Shown piece after piece: positions 35,972 through 46,928 of a stretch of 64,000 bases of DNA. The notes beneath the pieces were generated by a model, which saw only the letters and a list, made by a program, of their open reading frames with translations, was not told the origin of the DNA and did no database searches. The stretch's first letter is position 1. The number at the start of each line of letters is the position of its first letter. Source of the DNA: Trifolium pratense (taxonomy: Eukaryota > Streptophyta > Magnoliopsida > Fabales > Fabaceae); the NCBI RefSeq assembly GCF_020283565.1, contig NC_060060.1, forward strand, positions 12,090,001-12,154,000, written 5' to 3'. The translations under genes and the position numbers were made by a program.

Positions 35972-36003
35972 CTAGTAAGAGATCTATGCTATTGCACGGG
36001 TCA
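35972..36003 (-). repeat. possible Helitron 3' end, copy 1
   Basis: On the - strand the phrase gacccgtgcaatagcatagat is followed by ctcttactag and a T. This is a weakened hairpin followed by CTAG at an A/T border, the layout of Helitron 3' ends. Weaker than the copy at 47746. Confidence 0.3.
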
Positions 36004-37320
36004 TAATCTTATTATGCATATAATTTTAGAGGCTACACTTTGTTAATTAAAATAAAATAAAAAATTGAAGTTAAACATTATTAAATTATTTTAATTTTAA
36101 TTCAAACCAGTTATATTTTTTTATTTTAATTTTATATGGTTTATGTATCAGTAGCATATTTTGTCTCATATATAATTAATTTATTTAGTATATATGATAG
36201 TTATTAGTTTTATGAATCAATAACATATTTTGTCTCATGTATAATTTATTTATATGATAGTTAATATACATTTTCTATAAAGTTGGGATTATTATAACAA
36301 AAATAAGTAATAAATATAATATTTTCAATCATATAATTAAAGAATAGCAGTGGTGGAGCTGGAGATAGGACTCTGGCTTAGGAGATCCGCAGAGATGAAG
36401 CTATAAGGGGGATCAACAGAGGCCACGACCCCCTAAATATTTTTGAATATTTTTTATATTATTATGGTATTATATTATTGCCTTAATTTTACTTTTGGTC
36501 CTCCTATTTTTTTTTTTGATCAACGGTCCTCCTATTTTATTAAACTCATAAAAATGGTCCCTTTTTGTATTCAAATTTTTGGCTCTGTTTTTTTATACTT
36601 GGTGTATATTTGATCCCAGCATATGTTTTTTCAACTAAAAATAGTATTTTTGTACCTAAAAAGGTAATTTATTGCCCCAATAATGAATTCAATAAAAAAA
36701 TCATTTTTGAGATTAGAACTCGCCTTTTATAATGTAAAAAGTCGCAATTTTTATGGTAAAGTGCATAAATTAAGATTAAAATTACAATACGTATAAAAAT
36801 AAAGGCCAAAAAGTTCGACTTAAAAAAATTGTCTATAAAATGCGATTCACAATATTAGCTTTAAATTTATCTCATAACTTCTTATATATGTCGTGCTTTC
36901 AAAACTTAGTTTTTTCTTTACTAACTTATATTTTTAAACTCGGTCCCCTCTCTTAAGCTAAATTCTTGAATCTGTCTCTGGAGATGTGTACTATTAAAAG
37001 TTTATAACTATGATGTTTTGGACATATGTTATGCTTATACTTATTCAACACCTCATTTTATTTCCTTATATCTCTTTTTTTTTTTTGGTTAAGTAGCCTA
37101 GTGGCTAGAAAATCCACCTTAAAGGTAAATAGTGGAGTGTCCCGAATTCGAACATTATGTCGTTCTTTTAATTTTTTTAAAATATATAAACTTAACTTTG
37201 TTTGCTAGTTTAGAAAGGATATGAAAAGGTTTTTGGAGGAGAGGAAGAGAAGGAAAGAAAGACTTTTTTTACCTTATTTAGGATAATGTTTTGGAGAGAA
37301 TAATAAATGATTGTATATGA
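36004..37320. other. intergenic with local duplications and eroded repeats
   Basis: Between 36130 and 36290 there is a local duplication around the phrase acatattttgtctcat. 36352 onward has a degraded cagtggtggagctgg repeat. 36481-36560 has decayed ggtcctcctatttt phrases. 37083-37163 looks like a partial reverse SINE of the 49198 family (agtagcctagtggctagaaa). No gene. Confidence 0.4.
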
Positions 37321-37640
37321 TTAAAAACAATTAATAACGCGAGACAATTTTGTAGGCAACACGAGGACCTCACAAAATATGATATCTTGTCACATTTGCG
37401 ACGAAAATATGTAATTTGTCACAAACATAGCGACGGAAAGAATCTCTCATTAATCTAAACTTTCATGTTCTGTTTACGCCCCATGACTAGCGACGGATTT
37501 ATTAGTCTAGTGATGAATAATATCTGTCGCCATCATTGCGGTTTTTGGCTCGTTGCAAAATCCATCATTTATACTGTTTGTGACGTAAATTTCCTGATTT
37601 AGTGACGAAATCATTACCCTCTCTAGCGCAAGGATTAGCA
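37321..37640. repeat. possible CACTA-type subterminal repeat remnant
   Basis: Repeated short motifs such as tagcgacggaaag, tagcgacggattt and tttagtgacgaaatc occur in both orientations. Clusters like this are typical next to the ends of CACTA (En/Spm) transposons. No CACTA terminus was found, so it is only a fragment. Confidence 0.35.
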
Positions 37641-38060
37641 AAGTGTTGGACCACGAAGAGGAGCCTCACTGTGTTGTATTAACATATCGAACAAGAGCAA
37701 CCATAAAACTATTTTTAACACCATATATTCACTCAAAATCTAAAGACATTAGATTTATAAGTCTTCTAACCTGTATAATTGAAATAATAATAATTTTAAT
37801 TATTGTAGCTTAGTTGACATTTATTTATGTTGGACCATGAGGAGGATTCACTGAGTTGGATCTACACATTATACTAAGATCATCAAGTCGAACTAGGCTT
37901 TGGACCAATAACAAAACTTTAACGACATTTGATTTTATGAGTCATCTCAGTTACATAAGGAGAGTATATTCTTGATATATCTTAATGATTTCACACTTGA
38001 TAAGTTGATATATCTTAATGATTTCATTTAAGTCTAACCTAAGGAGAGTATATTCTTTTG
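37640..38060. repeat. local duplications upstream of SABATH gene A
   Basis: Two related segments start gttggaccacgaagagga (about 37643) and gttggaccatgaggagga (about 37829). Further on, aaggagagtatattctt occurs at 37957 and about 38040, and gatatatcttaatgatttca at about 37974 and 38007. So the upstream region of this gene grew by small duplications. Confidence 0.6.
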
Positions 38061-38124
38061 CTTATAATTGAATTGGTAGAGTATAATACTTTAAAAAATT
38101 ATGAAAAAATCGCATCCATCGATG

Positions 38125-38132
38125 TATAAATA
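38125..38132 (+). promoter_or_regulatory. TATA box of SABATH gene A
   Basis: tataaata lies 96 bp before the ATG at 38221, a normal spacing for a short plant leader. Nothing else in the region is a better candidate. Confidence 0.6.
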
Positions 38133-38220
38133 GGTGTGGTACTCATGAATTTTCATTAAATCAAGATTTGTAGCCAAAAAGAAAAAGAAAAAGAGTGATA
38201 CGGGGAAAAAAGAAACAAGG

Positions 38221-41200
38221 ATGAAAGTGGCACAAGTATTACACATGAATGGAGGAATCGGAGAAACAAGTTATGCAAATAACTCCATACTCCAGGTATA
38301 CAAAAATTTAAAATGTAGCACATAAAATCAATTAAATTGTTTTCATTATTTCATTAATCACACATTAAAGTTTATAGTCTATACTACATGCTAATATACC
38401 TCTGTATTATATGATACAGAAAAAGGTTCTTTCTTTGACAAAAGAAATGAGAGATGAAGCCATAAAGAACCTTTGCTGCATAACATTCCCAAAAAGACTA
38501 GGAATTGCGGATTTAGGTTGTTCTTCTGGACCGAACACTTTGTTTGTGATATCTGAAGTTATCAAATTGGTTGAGAAACTTTGCAAAGAACAGAACCATG
38601 AATCTCCAGAATATCAAGTCTTTTTGAATGATCTTCCAGGGAATGATTTCAACAATATTTTTAAGTCACTTGATAAATTCAAAGAGAAACTAAATGATGA
38701 ATTTGAAGGTGGCAATGGTCCTGCATGTTTTTTCAATGGTGTTCCTAGTTCTTTTTATGGAAGGATTTTTCCAACTAAATCTCTTCATTTTATTCATTCA
38801 TCTTATAGCCTTCAATGGCTATCTCAGGTACCTATAACTAATAACATCTTATCATAGTCATCAATATCACTGTGATGATCATCAAATTTATCTCTCTCTC
38901 TCTCTCTCCTCTCTTTGTCTTGTTTCCATGTCTAAATTTTACTTTCTCTATTTCAAAATTAGTGTGTATCAAAATATATTATATTTTTACTAAATTAATT
39001 TTATTAACTATTAGTTAAAGTGGAATATAATATTTTGAAAATAGTGTACACAATAATTATTCGAGAAAAAAATTGAGAGACAAGAAAATTAACCTATATT
39101 AAATAAAAAAGTCTAAATAACATTTATTTTGAAACTATATTTTTAGTTTTAAAACCAAATGATCTCAAAAATATATTTTAGATCAGACAACCTTAAATTA
39201 AAAATTGAAAAAAATAAACCGACAATTGTTTTGTATTCTTGTGGTTTTTATTATATGAAACAAATTATTTTTTAGATTTATTGAATAATATATATTTGTT
39301 CTATATATTATTATTATAAACTAAATATACAAATTATTCAATTAACCTAAAAAATAGTCTATTTCTTATTTTTTTTCCTAGTGTAAATTGGGGGTATATG
39401 CTACGAGCATAATTATAAAGATTAATCTCTTGAACTTTATAAGAATTAAATTGAGGCAAACTTTCCCTACACATTTTAACGGTGTTACATGTCCAAGATA
39501 AAGATTGATCCTAAAACCTTGATTAAGCTTGAAAAAATCCGCATCTTCTTTTCTAAAAACTTAGTTTAAAGTAATTTATTTTTTTTTCCTTTCGCCAGGA
39601 ATTTATTTCTAACAAGAACCAAAAGGACTAACATATATTTTGTTACACACTATTTATAAGATCTTAGAAATATTTTATGCATATTAAGTATGTTAGTTGC
39701 AGAAAAAGTAAAATTCTAATTACTAAACTACTCCCTCCGTTCCACAATGAGTGAACCAGTTGATTGTGTCACGCATGCCAATGCATAACTTTGACGATTA
39801 ATATTTTTAATTGTATAATAGTAAAAATTAAAAAAATATGATATTTTGAAAATACTCATCGAGATGAATCCAACAACATCTTATGTGCTATAATATTTGT
39901 TTTTATTTATTAGTATAAAAATAGGGTCAAAATAAGATATGCGAATAATATATATAGTCAAAATGACTCACTCATTTTGGAACGGAGGAAGTATAAAAAA
40001 AAATGTTTTTGTTTTACTAATAAAAAAAAAAAGTTAGTTGCATAATTAATGTGCATGTTTTGTCTGAAGTGTGAACTATTAATGTTAGTTATCTAATCCA
40101 AAAAATTTCTCTGACAAGTTTAGGGATGGAAATGATAAGATATGGGTTGGGGGTATGGTATGTTTACTGTTTTAAAAAATATCCGTATTTAGAAAATATT
40201 TACCAAATTAAACATGTTTATACGAGCTTATAAACTATAGGCTTAATTAATAAAATAGTCCCTTAAAGACATTTTTGGTTTCACATAGGTCCCTTAAAGA
40301 AAAAAAGGTCCGAATAGGTCCCTTAAAGAAAAAAAAGTCCGAATAGGTCCCTTAAAGACATCTTCGTTAATCAGTTTGGTCCTTTCCGTCCATTTTTTTG
40401 AGGACCAAACTGATTAACGGAGATGTCTTTAAGGGACCAAACTGATTAACGGAGATATCTTTAAGGGACCAATTCGGACCTTTTTTTCTTTAAGGGACCT
40501 ATTTGGTCCTTTTTTTCTTTAAGGGACCAATGTGAAACCAAAAATATCTTTAAGGGACCATTTTACTAATTAAGCCTAAACTATAAACTATAAACTCAAA
40601 ATATGACTTTACCAAACAAAGCTTACGTGGATAATAACTTTTATATCCGAGCTCCTGTTACTCCATCTAATCCTTGTTATAAAGAACACTTTGAAAATTT
40701 TAATAATCCTTGTAAAAAATGTTATCAAATGCAAAAACAAAAAAAAAGAGACAACTTTTTAATAATAATTTAAATAATATCCCTAAACACAACTTTTCTT
40801 TTTAATTTGCTAGGAGTACATATTATAGATTTGAAAATAAAAAAATGTTATTTATTTGGTGATTAATTATAGGTTCCTAAAGGTGTGGAGAACAATAAGG
40901 GTAATATTTACATGGCTAATACAAGCCCTGAAAATGTGCTCAAGGCTTACTATGAGCAATTCCAAAGAGATTTCTCATTGTTTCTCAAGTGTCGTGCGGA
41001 AGAACTTGTTGAAAGGGGTCGTATGGTTTTGACAATTTTGGGAAGAAAAAGTGACCATAAATATAGCAAAGAGTGTTGCTATATATGGGAGCTTCTTGCT
41101 GTTGCTCTTAATGAGATGGTCTTGGAGGTAAATATTTACAAAATAAAGTTTGAGCAAATTATCAATTTAATTTTTGAAATAGTATGAATTTGATAATTTG

Positions 41201-43852
41201 GGTCATAAAATTTTAAATATCTCTTAAAAAATAAATTTATAGCCTTATAGCAATTTTAGAGACTAAATGAGCGACACTATTAGGGATGTCAATTTGTATC
41301 TATTAACGGGGATTCCTGTGGAAATTATTTGTTTGTGGCTCCATGTTCGGTGATTTTTTCCTTTGTGGGAGACGGGATGGAGGGAAAACTTCTTCCGAAG
41401 ACACTTCGAGGCGGGAATTCGAGAATCATCCTCCGCCTCGTGGATTCCCTGACCCTGACCATATTAGTATATTACTTATTTGTCTACTTTTGTTGGATAA
41501 TTACCTTAATAATATTTTAAATTATCATCTTTGGCAATTCAACAATTGCCTTTATCAGAGTTTTATATATATATTTTTGGTCAAATAGTATAGTGGCTAG
41601 AAATTTCACCATTTAAGATGACGAACTGAAGTGTTTGGAGTTTGAACCCCAACACCTAAATATAAAATGCAATATCCTACCAACTGAGTTAAACTCACGG
41701 AAACAGAGTTTTTCTATATTAATTATGCATGTTGAGTTTTTGTCCAGGTTTTTTTATTTTAGGTTTATATTGTTGCACTAAATTTTTTATATATTTATTT
41801 TGTTACTGAAATAAGATGTTTTAAAAAAAAGAAAAAAATATGCAATATATGTGCTTTTAAAAAAAATTAGAGGAATAAGTGAATAATGCTAGCAACACAC
41901 TCTTTAACAAACACACTCCAACACACTCTCTTTTATTGGTTGAAATTCACATGGGTCCCATAAAAAAATGTGGACCCATATAACTTTTATGGGACCCATA
42001 TAAATTTTAACCAATAGAACAAAATGTGTTAGAGTGTGTTTGTTAAAGAGTGTGTTGCTAGCACTCCTCATATCGAAATATAGTGTCAGGTTATTGAACA
42101 AAAAATATATTCCATCCGTTCCAATTTGATTGACACACATGTTGCTTTGACCTTATTTTTCTACTAATAAACAAAAATAAATATTAGCATATAAGATGTT
42201 GTTTGATTTGTCTCGATGAGTATTTTTAAAATATTAATTTTTACTATTATACAATTAAAAATATTAATCGTCAAAGTTATGCATCGGCATGAGTGAAATA
42301 GTCAACTGTATCAATCAAATTGGGACGAAAGAAGTAATAATTTTTTTGTTATTTTCTACTCCCTCCGGTCCTTTTTATAAGGAACAATTTGAAAAAATCA
42401 CACAGACCGAGGAATCACATTTAACATAATTATTTTCATTTAATACTCTTATAAATTTAAATTTATTCCATATATACCCTTATTTAATTACTCTTTATTC
42501 AACTAATTTACTTATTTTTAAATTCTCTCTCATAATAACTAAGAGCATAAGTGAAATTGAACATTTAAAACATTTGAAAATTGGTTAAAGTTTCTTATAA
42601 AAAGGACCAAATTTTTTGCCCTAAGTGTTCCTTATAAAAAGAACCGGAGGGAGTATGTCCGTGATTACCATGGGAGTATTGTTTTTTTTATCTTGACCCT
42701 ACCCCTATAAGTACATTGAATATTCTACTTTTTTTACGTACCTTGAATATTCAAAGACTTCTAGGTGTCACTACCATAACAATAATAATAAATTTGAAGA
42801 TTCTCATTATTCTACGAAGACTATGTTAGGTTAAGGTTAAGAGCTTATAGTTTATAGTATTTTATAAGGTTGTTTGGTAAAAAAAAGTGTTTGATAGATC
42901 ATAACAAGCTTATTAATTATATTACTTTACAATTTATCGATTGAGTTTATAGTTTATTAGTATTTTTTTATATTTTCTTTCGATGTTACATACTCTTGAC
43001 ATAAATTAAACATAATATCCTTAAACAAATTATCTTGTCTCTTGGTTCACGCGAACCACCAACGCAGAAAATCTTAACGACTTGCAGTATTTTTATGCCA
43101 TTTGATTTTTTATTTTATTTTTGAGGGAAATGCCATGTGATACTTAACACTTAGTTAATTGTTTAATAGTTTTTTAATTAGCTATCTTATTTTCTCACTT
43201 TACATCTTATTTACCGAATCAAATATATGTACTTGTGATTTTCAAAAAATAAAAATACATGTTGGTTACGTCTTGAAACGCAGTGTTTTTTATAAGGCAA
43301 TAATGAGACTGTCATATGAGTTTAACTCAATTGACATTTGAAAGGGATATTGATCAGAGTTTGAATTTCGGTCATTCCACTTATTCACCTTAAGAGTGAA
43401 ATTTTTAGTCACCAGTCTATTTGACAGAAGAAAAAAAAAGAATAACGAAACTATTTGAATTGGTCTTTTAGGGAATCATAATGGAGGAGCAAATGGACAC
43501 TTTCAACATTCCTCAATACACACCATCTCCATCAGAAGTAAGACTAGAGGTTTTGAGAGAAGGGTCATTCACTATTGATTGCTTGGAGGTAACAACAGTA
43601 CATTGGAATGCTTATGATGATTTTAATGATATTGATTTTGAAAGTGATGATTTGTCTAAACCATTCATTGATGGGGCATACAATGTCACAAATTGCATGA
43701 GGGCCGTGGCTGAACCTTTGTTGGCAAGTCACTTTGGAGAAGCTATTATTGAAGAAGTTTTCGGAAGATACTTAGAAATTTTAGCTGATAGAATGTCTAA
43801 GGAGAAAACTGAATTCATTAATGTAAGTATATCAATGACCAAAAAGGTATGA
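38221..43852 (+). CDS. SABATH carboxyl methyltransferase A
   Basis: Transfers a methyl group from S-adenosylmethionine to a carboxyl group of a small molecule such as salicylate, jasmonate or benzoate; the actual substrate cannot be told from sequence. Four exons (38221-38295, 38420-38827, 40873-41127, 43472-43852) join in frame to 372 residues, all introns in phase 0. Seen: N-terminal MNGGIGETSYANNS, Gln25 at the exon-1 end (the position that in salicylate methyltransferase contacts the carboxylate), the SAM-binding DLGCSSGPNT at 56-65, and SSYSLQWLSQ at 152-161. Salicylate enzymes have Met where Gln157 stands, so strict salicylate activity is less likely. Gene B, 8.7 kb further on, is its tandem duplicate. 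Introns 2 and 3 are swollen by transposable elements. Confidence 0.94.
39731..39991. mobile_element. Stowaway-like MITE, copy 2, in SABATH A intron 2
   Basis: Ends ctccctccgttccacaatga and the complement of cttcctccgttccaaaatga, with TA on both sides (39729-39730 and 39992-39993). Internal sequence is shared with copies at 34036 and 42110. Confidence 0.85.
40240..40576. mobile_element. 337-bp Mutator-type foldback MITE in SABATH A intron 2
   Basis: Ends ggcttaattaataaaatagt and the complement of ggcttaattagtaaaatggt. Both arms repeat the phrase tcccttaaag several times. An exact 9-bp duplication, taaactata, is at 40231-40239 and 40577-40585. Same class of element as 32834-33145. Confidence 0.9.
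41574..41700 (-). mobile_element. SINE of the gagcttagctcggttggtag family, reverse, in SABATH A intron 3
   Basis: The + strand reads tagtggctagaaatttcacc at the left and ctaccaactgagttaaactc at the right, the reverse complement of the 49198 copy. The B-box region reads gtttgaaccccaac. No clear target-site duplication. Confidence 0.65.
41888..42062. mobile_element. 175-bp palindromic MITE in SABATH A intron 3
   Basis: Near-perfect inverted arms beginning gctagcaacacactctttaa, with their complement at the right end, and a short core rich in gggacccata-type phrases that are themselves inverted. I could not identify the target-site duplication. Confidence 0.75.
42110..42334. mobile_element. Stowaway-like MITE, copy 3
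   Basis: Ends ttccatccgttccaatttga and the complement of cttctttcgtcccaatttga, with TA on both sides (42108-42109 and 42335-42336). The internal sequence is the reverse of copies 1 and 2 (contains ttgtctcgatgagtattt). Confidence 0.75.
42359..42653. mobile_element. Stowaway-like MITE, second family
   Basis: Ends ctccctccggtcctttttat and the complement of ctccctccggttctttttat, with TA on both sides (42357-42358 and 42654-42655). Internal sequence differs from the other three. It starts 24 bp after the previous MITE. Confidence 0.85.
43315..43430 (+). mobile_element. decayed SINE of the gagcttagctcggttggtag family
   Basis: tgagtttaactcaattgaca at the left, tttgaatttcggtca as degraded B box, cacttattcaccttaagagt, and ttttagtcaccagtctattt at the right, in the same order as the 49198 copy. 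Confidence 0.5.
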
Positions 43853-44139
43853 GCTAGCTATAGTAAGGTAGGGCGGTTCGTTTGAATTGCTCAACTGCCC
43901 CTTAGCTCGGTTCTCGTGACACGCTATGGGACATCCACCGTGCCGTAGAAGTTGTTTGCATATGTTTGATTTCTTTTGTTGTGTGTTTCAATGTTTGCAT
44001 TATTTCCTATAATTCCAAACAGTATATTAGATATTAAACTCCTATAATTCCAAACAATATATAATTTGTATGTACTTAGTATGTATTTAGTTGTAATATA
44101 TGGAAATAAAATATGTGTTCTGATATATAATATTTGTGG
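43853..44139. other. 3' flank of SABATH A
   Basis: Untranslated and flanking DNA up to the left target-site copy of the next element. A phrase caccgtgccgtagaagttg is unusually GC-rich for the area, without a recognised role. Confidence 0.4.
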
Positions 44140-45310
44140 GGCTTAAATGCACTTTTGGTCCCCCTATTTTCAAAGAAATGAAGTTTTGGTCCCCCAATTT
44201 TAAAAACCAGTTTTTTAGTCCCCCTATTTTCATTTTTATTGAGTTTTGATCCCCCATCCTATTTTGGGGTTAATTTTATTGACGTGGCCTTGTAACTAAT
44301 GATGTGACAATATTCATGTGAACAAATTTAATATCCATGTCATTATTATATATTTTTAAATTCAATAAAACTTTATTTATAAAATATTTTAATTATTAGA
44401 ATTATATATTCAACTGAAATAATAATTGTTAAATCTTATAAAATATGAAATTTGAAACCCTAATTATCAAACCTTCAACTACTAGAATTTTATTCACCGT
44501 CAGAGAGAATCCTTCCTTATGGATTTCACCAATCCTATGGTTTCCGTTCAAACTCAACAATTTCTGGATTTTTAAAAACGAAAAGAAATTAGAGATGATT
44601 TTGTGTTTTAATAGAAATTACCCATACTCTTTAAACTATCTATGACTTTGGATGAGTTTGAATGAAAACCCATAAATTGTTTTAAGTTTGAAGATGAATT
44701 CTAGATTGATTTTATATAAAGTTGGATGATGATGAAAGTTGGAGGTTTTTGAAACACAAAACTTGCTTTCAATATGCAATTATTTGATTTGAATCAAAGA
44801 GGACCATGTCCATGTTGTGATTGTTTGTTTTTTCTTAGGTTTAATAAATTAGAGGTTGTGAATTTTGAGATTTTTTTATTTTAATGAGTTTACGATGATG
44901 ATATGATGATGAAACATGATTATTTTGTTTTCTGGGTTGGTAAGAAGAGTAAGGATAACTGGATGATGATAATGGGAGCTATGGATTGTTTGGTGTGATT
45001 TTTGATGTTTTTGAATTATTTTTTGATTGATTTATTTTTAAAAATACTATAATTTTATTAATTAAAATATTTTATAAAATAAGTTTTATTGAATTAAAAA
45101 CAAATAATGACATGAATATTAAATTTGTCTACGTGGACGCTGATATGCATTAATGGCAATGCCACATCAACAAAATTAGCCTTACAATGGAATGGAGGAT
45201 CAAAACTCAAAAAAAATTAAAATTGGGGGACTAAAAAGTTGGTTTTTAAAATAGGGGACCAAAACTTCTTTTTTTTTTTAAAATAGAGGGATCAAAAGTG
45301 CATTTAAGCC
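44140..45310. mobile_element. 1.17-kb Mutator-type foldback element
   Basis: Inverted ends ggcttaaatgcacttttggt and the complement of ggcttaaatgcacttttgat, with long imperfect arms full of tttggtcccc phrases. The flanks tatttgtgg (44131-44139) and tatctgtgg (45311-45319) agree in 8 of 9 positions, a 9-bp duplication with one change. No transposase frame. Same general type as 54162-55360. Confidence 0.85.
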
Positions 45311-45319
45311 TATCTGTGG

Positions 45320-46494
45320 AGATTATGATGGGCGCTATATATAAATATGATCAAGATTCAAGAAATAAAGAGACGATACTTTAATTTTGTAATGAATTTT
45401 AGGGACTCTCTGTATTTGACTTAAATGAATTTTGCTTATAAATAAAAAAGAAAAGAAAAAGTGATGATACTTTATGAATTTTGAGTACAGCTTTGTATTA
45501 ACCTTAATTATGAATTTTAGTGGTTAACAAAATATTTTAATTGGTTAATGATTAGTGACAGGCCCGACTTCTATGCATGTGCCATAAGAGTTACTCCGTA
45601 TGACACAGGGTCTCAATATCTCAAAAAATAGGGGGTTCAAAATAATTTATGAGCTGGTCAGGGCTGGCTTTGCACATGTGCAAAGGTGCTCTATGGAGCC
45701 GGACCTCTATATTTTTGGGGCCTTGAAAAAAATTATATGGTAGGTTTGATATTTTTTTTAATCTGCCTTTATTTAAAAAATATTTTAATTAAAGGCTAAC
45801 AACTCTAAGCAAACAATATGTGGTTTTCAATAGAGGCAGAGGCAGAGGCACTGAATGTACATAGTAAGGTTTGATTCTCTCTTTTTATCAGGAATTGAAG
45901 TGTATGGAGTAGTGGCTTTAGCAGCATGAGTGGTACGTAGAATTTGAAAACCACATATGGAACGTGGTTTTTGTTACGTGTCTGTGGATCTGTCTGAATC
46001 TGAATCTTAGTGGACCATACGATATGAGGGATGATCAATTCTGAACCAGAGGATGGATTGTACAATATTTAACCAATTAACGTTTTGAATGCAATGTTTT
46101 CACGATAAGGAGTTACTGGATGCAAATGCAATGCAATAAAGACCATTTGATTTCGGAAAGATACGTATAAGCACTTATAAACAGAACAACATAACATATT
46201 TTTCAGTTTGACGTACTACGAAGTAAGTAAAATTTGACTAAGATTATTTTTATATTTTAGATAACGTTCTTGAAATAAAAAATTGTCATGATAGATAAGA
46301 GTTTCGGTTTGTCTTCAAGCCCTTTTCTCCGGTTTTTCCACTCTCGGCAATAATTTCAAAAATCAAATACAACACTGAAGATGTCCTACCTAATGCTTTT
46401 TTTTAGTAAATCAAACGCACACTTAGGTTTTTTTGTATCTTTGCTTAGTTATACACATATAGTAATTGCGCTTAAATCGGACGATTTAAACTAT
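45320..46494. other. intergenic between the SABATH genes
   Basis: AT-rich. About 45555-45780 has eroded repeat phrases (ggctggctttgcacatgtgc, ggggccttgaaaaa). A short - strand open frame (45805-46065) has no recognisable product. No gene. Confidence 0.4.
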
Positions 46495-46816
46495 GGGTGC
46501 GTTTAATCTGCTAAAAAATAAGGGACTGGACAGGACAACTTCTGCTGTACTGTGTTTGATTTTAAAACTGTTCTTGGTACTGGACAAACTGGGGGCCAAG
46601 GGACAGGACAAAACTTGAAATTCTTGTCCCCCACAGAACCACGGGACAACTTTTTGTCCTCAGCACAAGTTGTCTAAAATACCAAAATAACCTTTTGTCC
46701 ATCAAACATCGTACAACACAAAGTTTGTTCAATACCTTAAACGTTTGTCTTGTGTTGTTCTGTCATGTACTGTACTGTTCTGTCCAGTATTTATATTTTG
46801 CAGATCAAACGAACCC
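46495..46816. mobile_element. 322-bp MITE in the promoter of SABATH B
   Basis: Imperfect inverted ends gggtgcgtttaatctgc and the complement of gggttcgtttgatctgc, with TAT on both sides (46492-46494 and 46817-46819). A 3-bp duplication suggests PIF/Harbinger, though TAT is not its usual target. Interior has repeated tgtcctg/ggacagg-like phrases in both orientations. It ends 112 bp before the ATG of SABATH B. Confidence 0.65.
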
Positions 46817-46928
46817 TATAAGTTCAATTTTATACTAAAAAAAATCTCAACCACCGATTTAAAATCGGACGGGTCAGATTAAATATTGCGTCCTATAGTA
46901 ACGGTAGGAAATCCACAGAGAAACAAGC

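Noticed and set aside
36352..36420. start of a cagtggtggagctgg-type hAT element
   Set aside because: One end-like phrase only; no opposite end or duplication found.
38940..39060. possible further Stowaway-type MITE in SABATH A intron 2
   Set aside because: Inverted repeat is weak and the TA borders are not clear, so it is not listed as a feature.
41329..41588. two overlapping short frames in SABATH A intron 3
   Set aside because: They lie in a GC-rich dispersed repeat; no domain.
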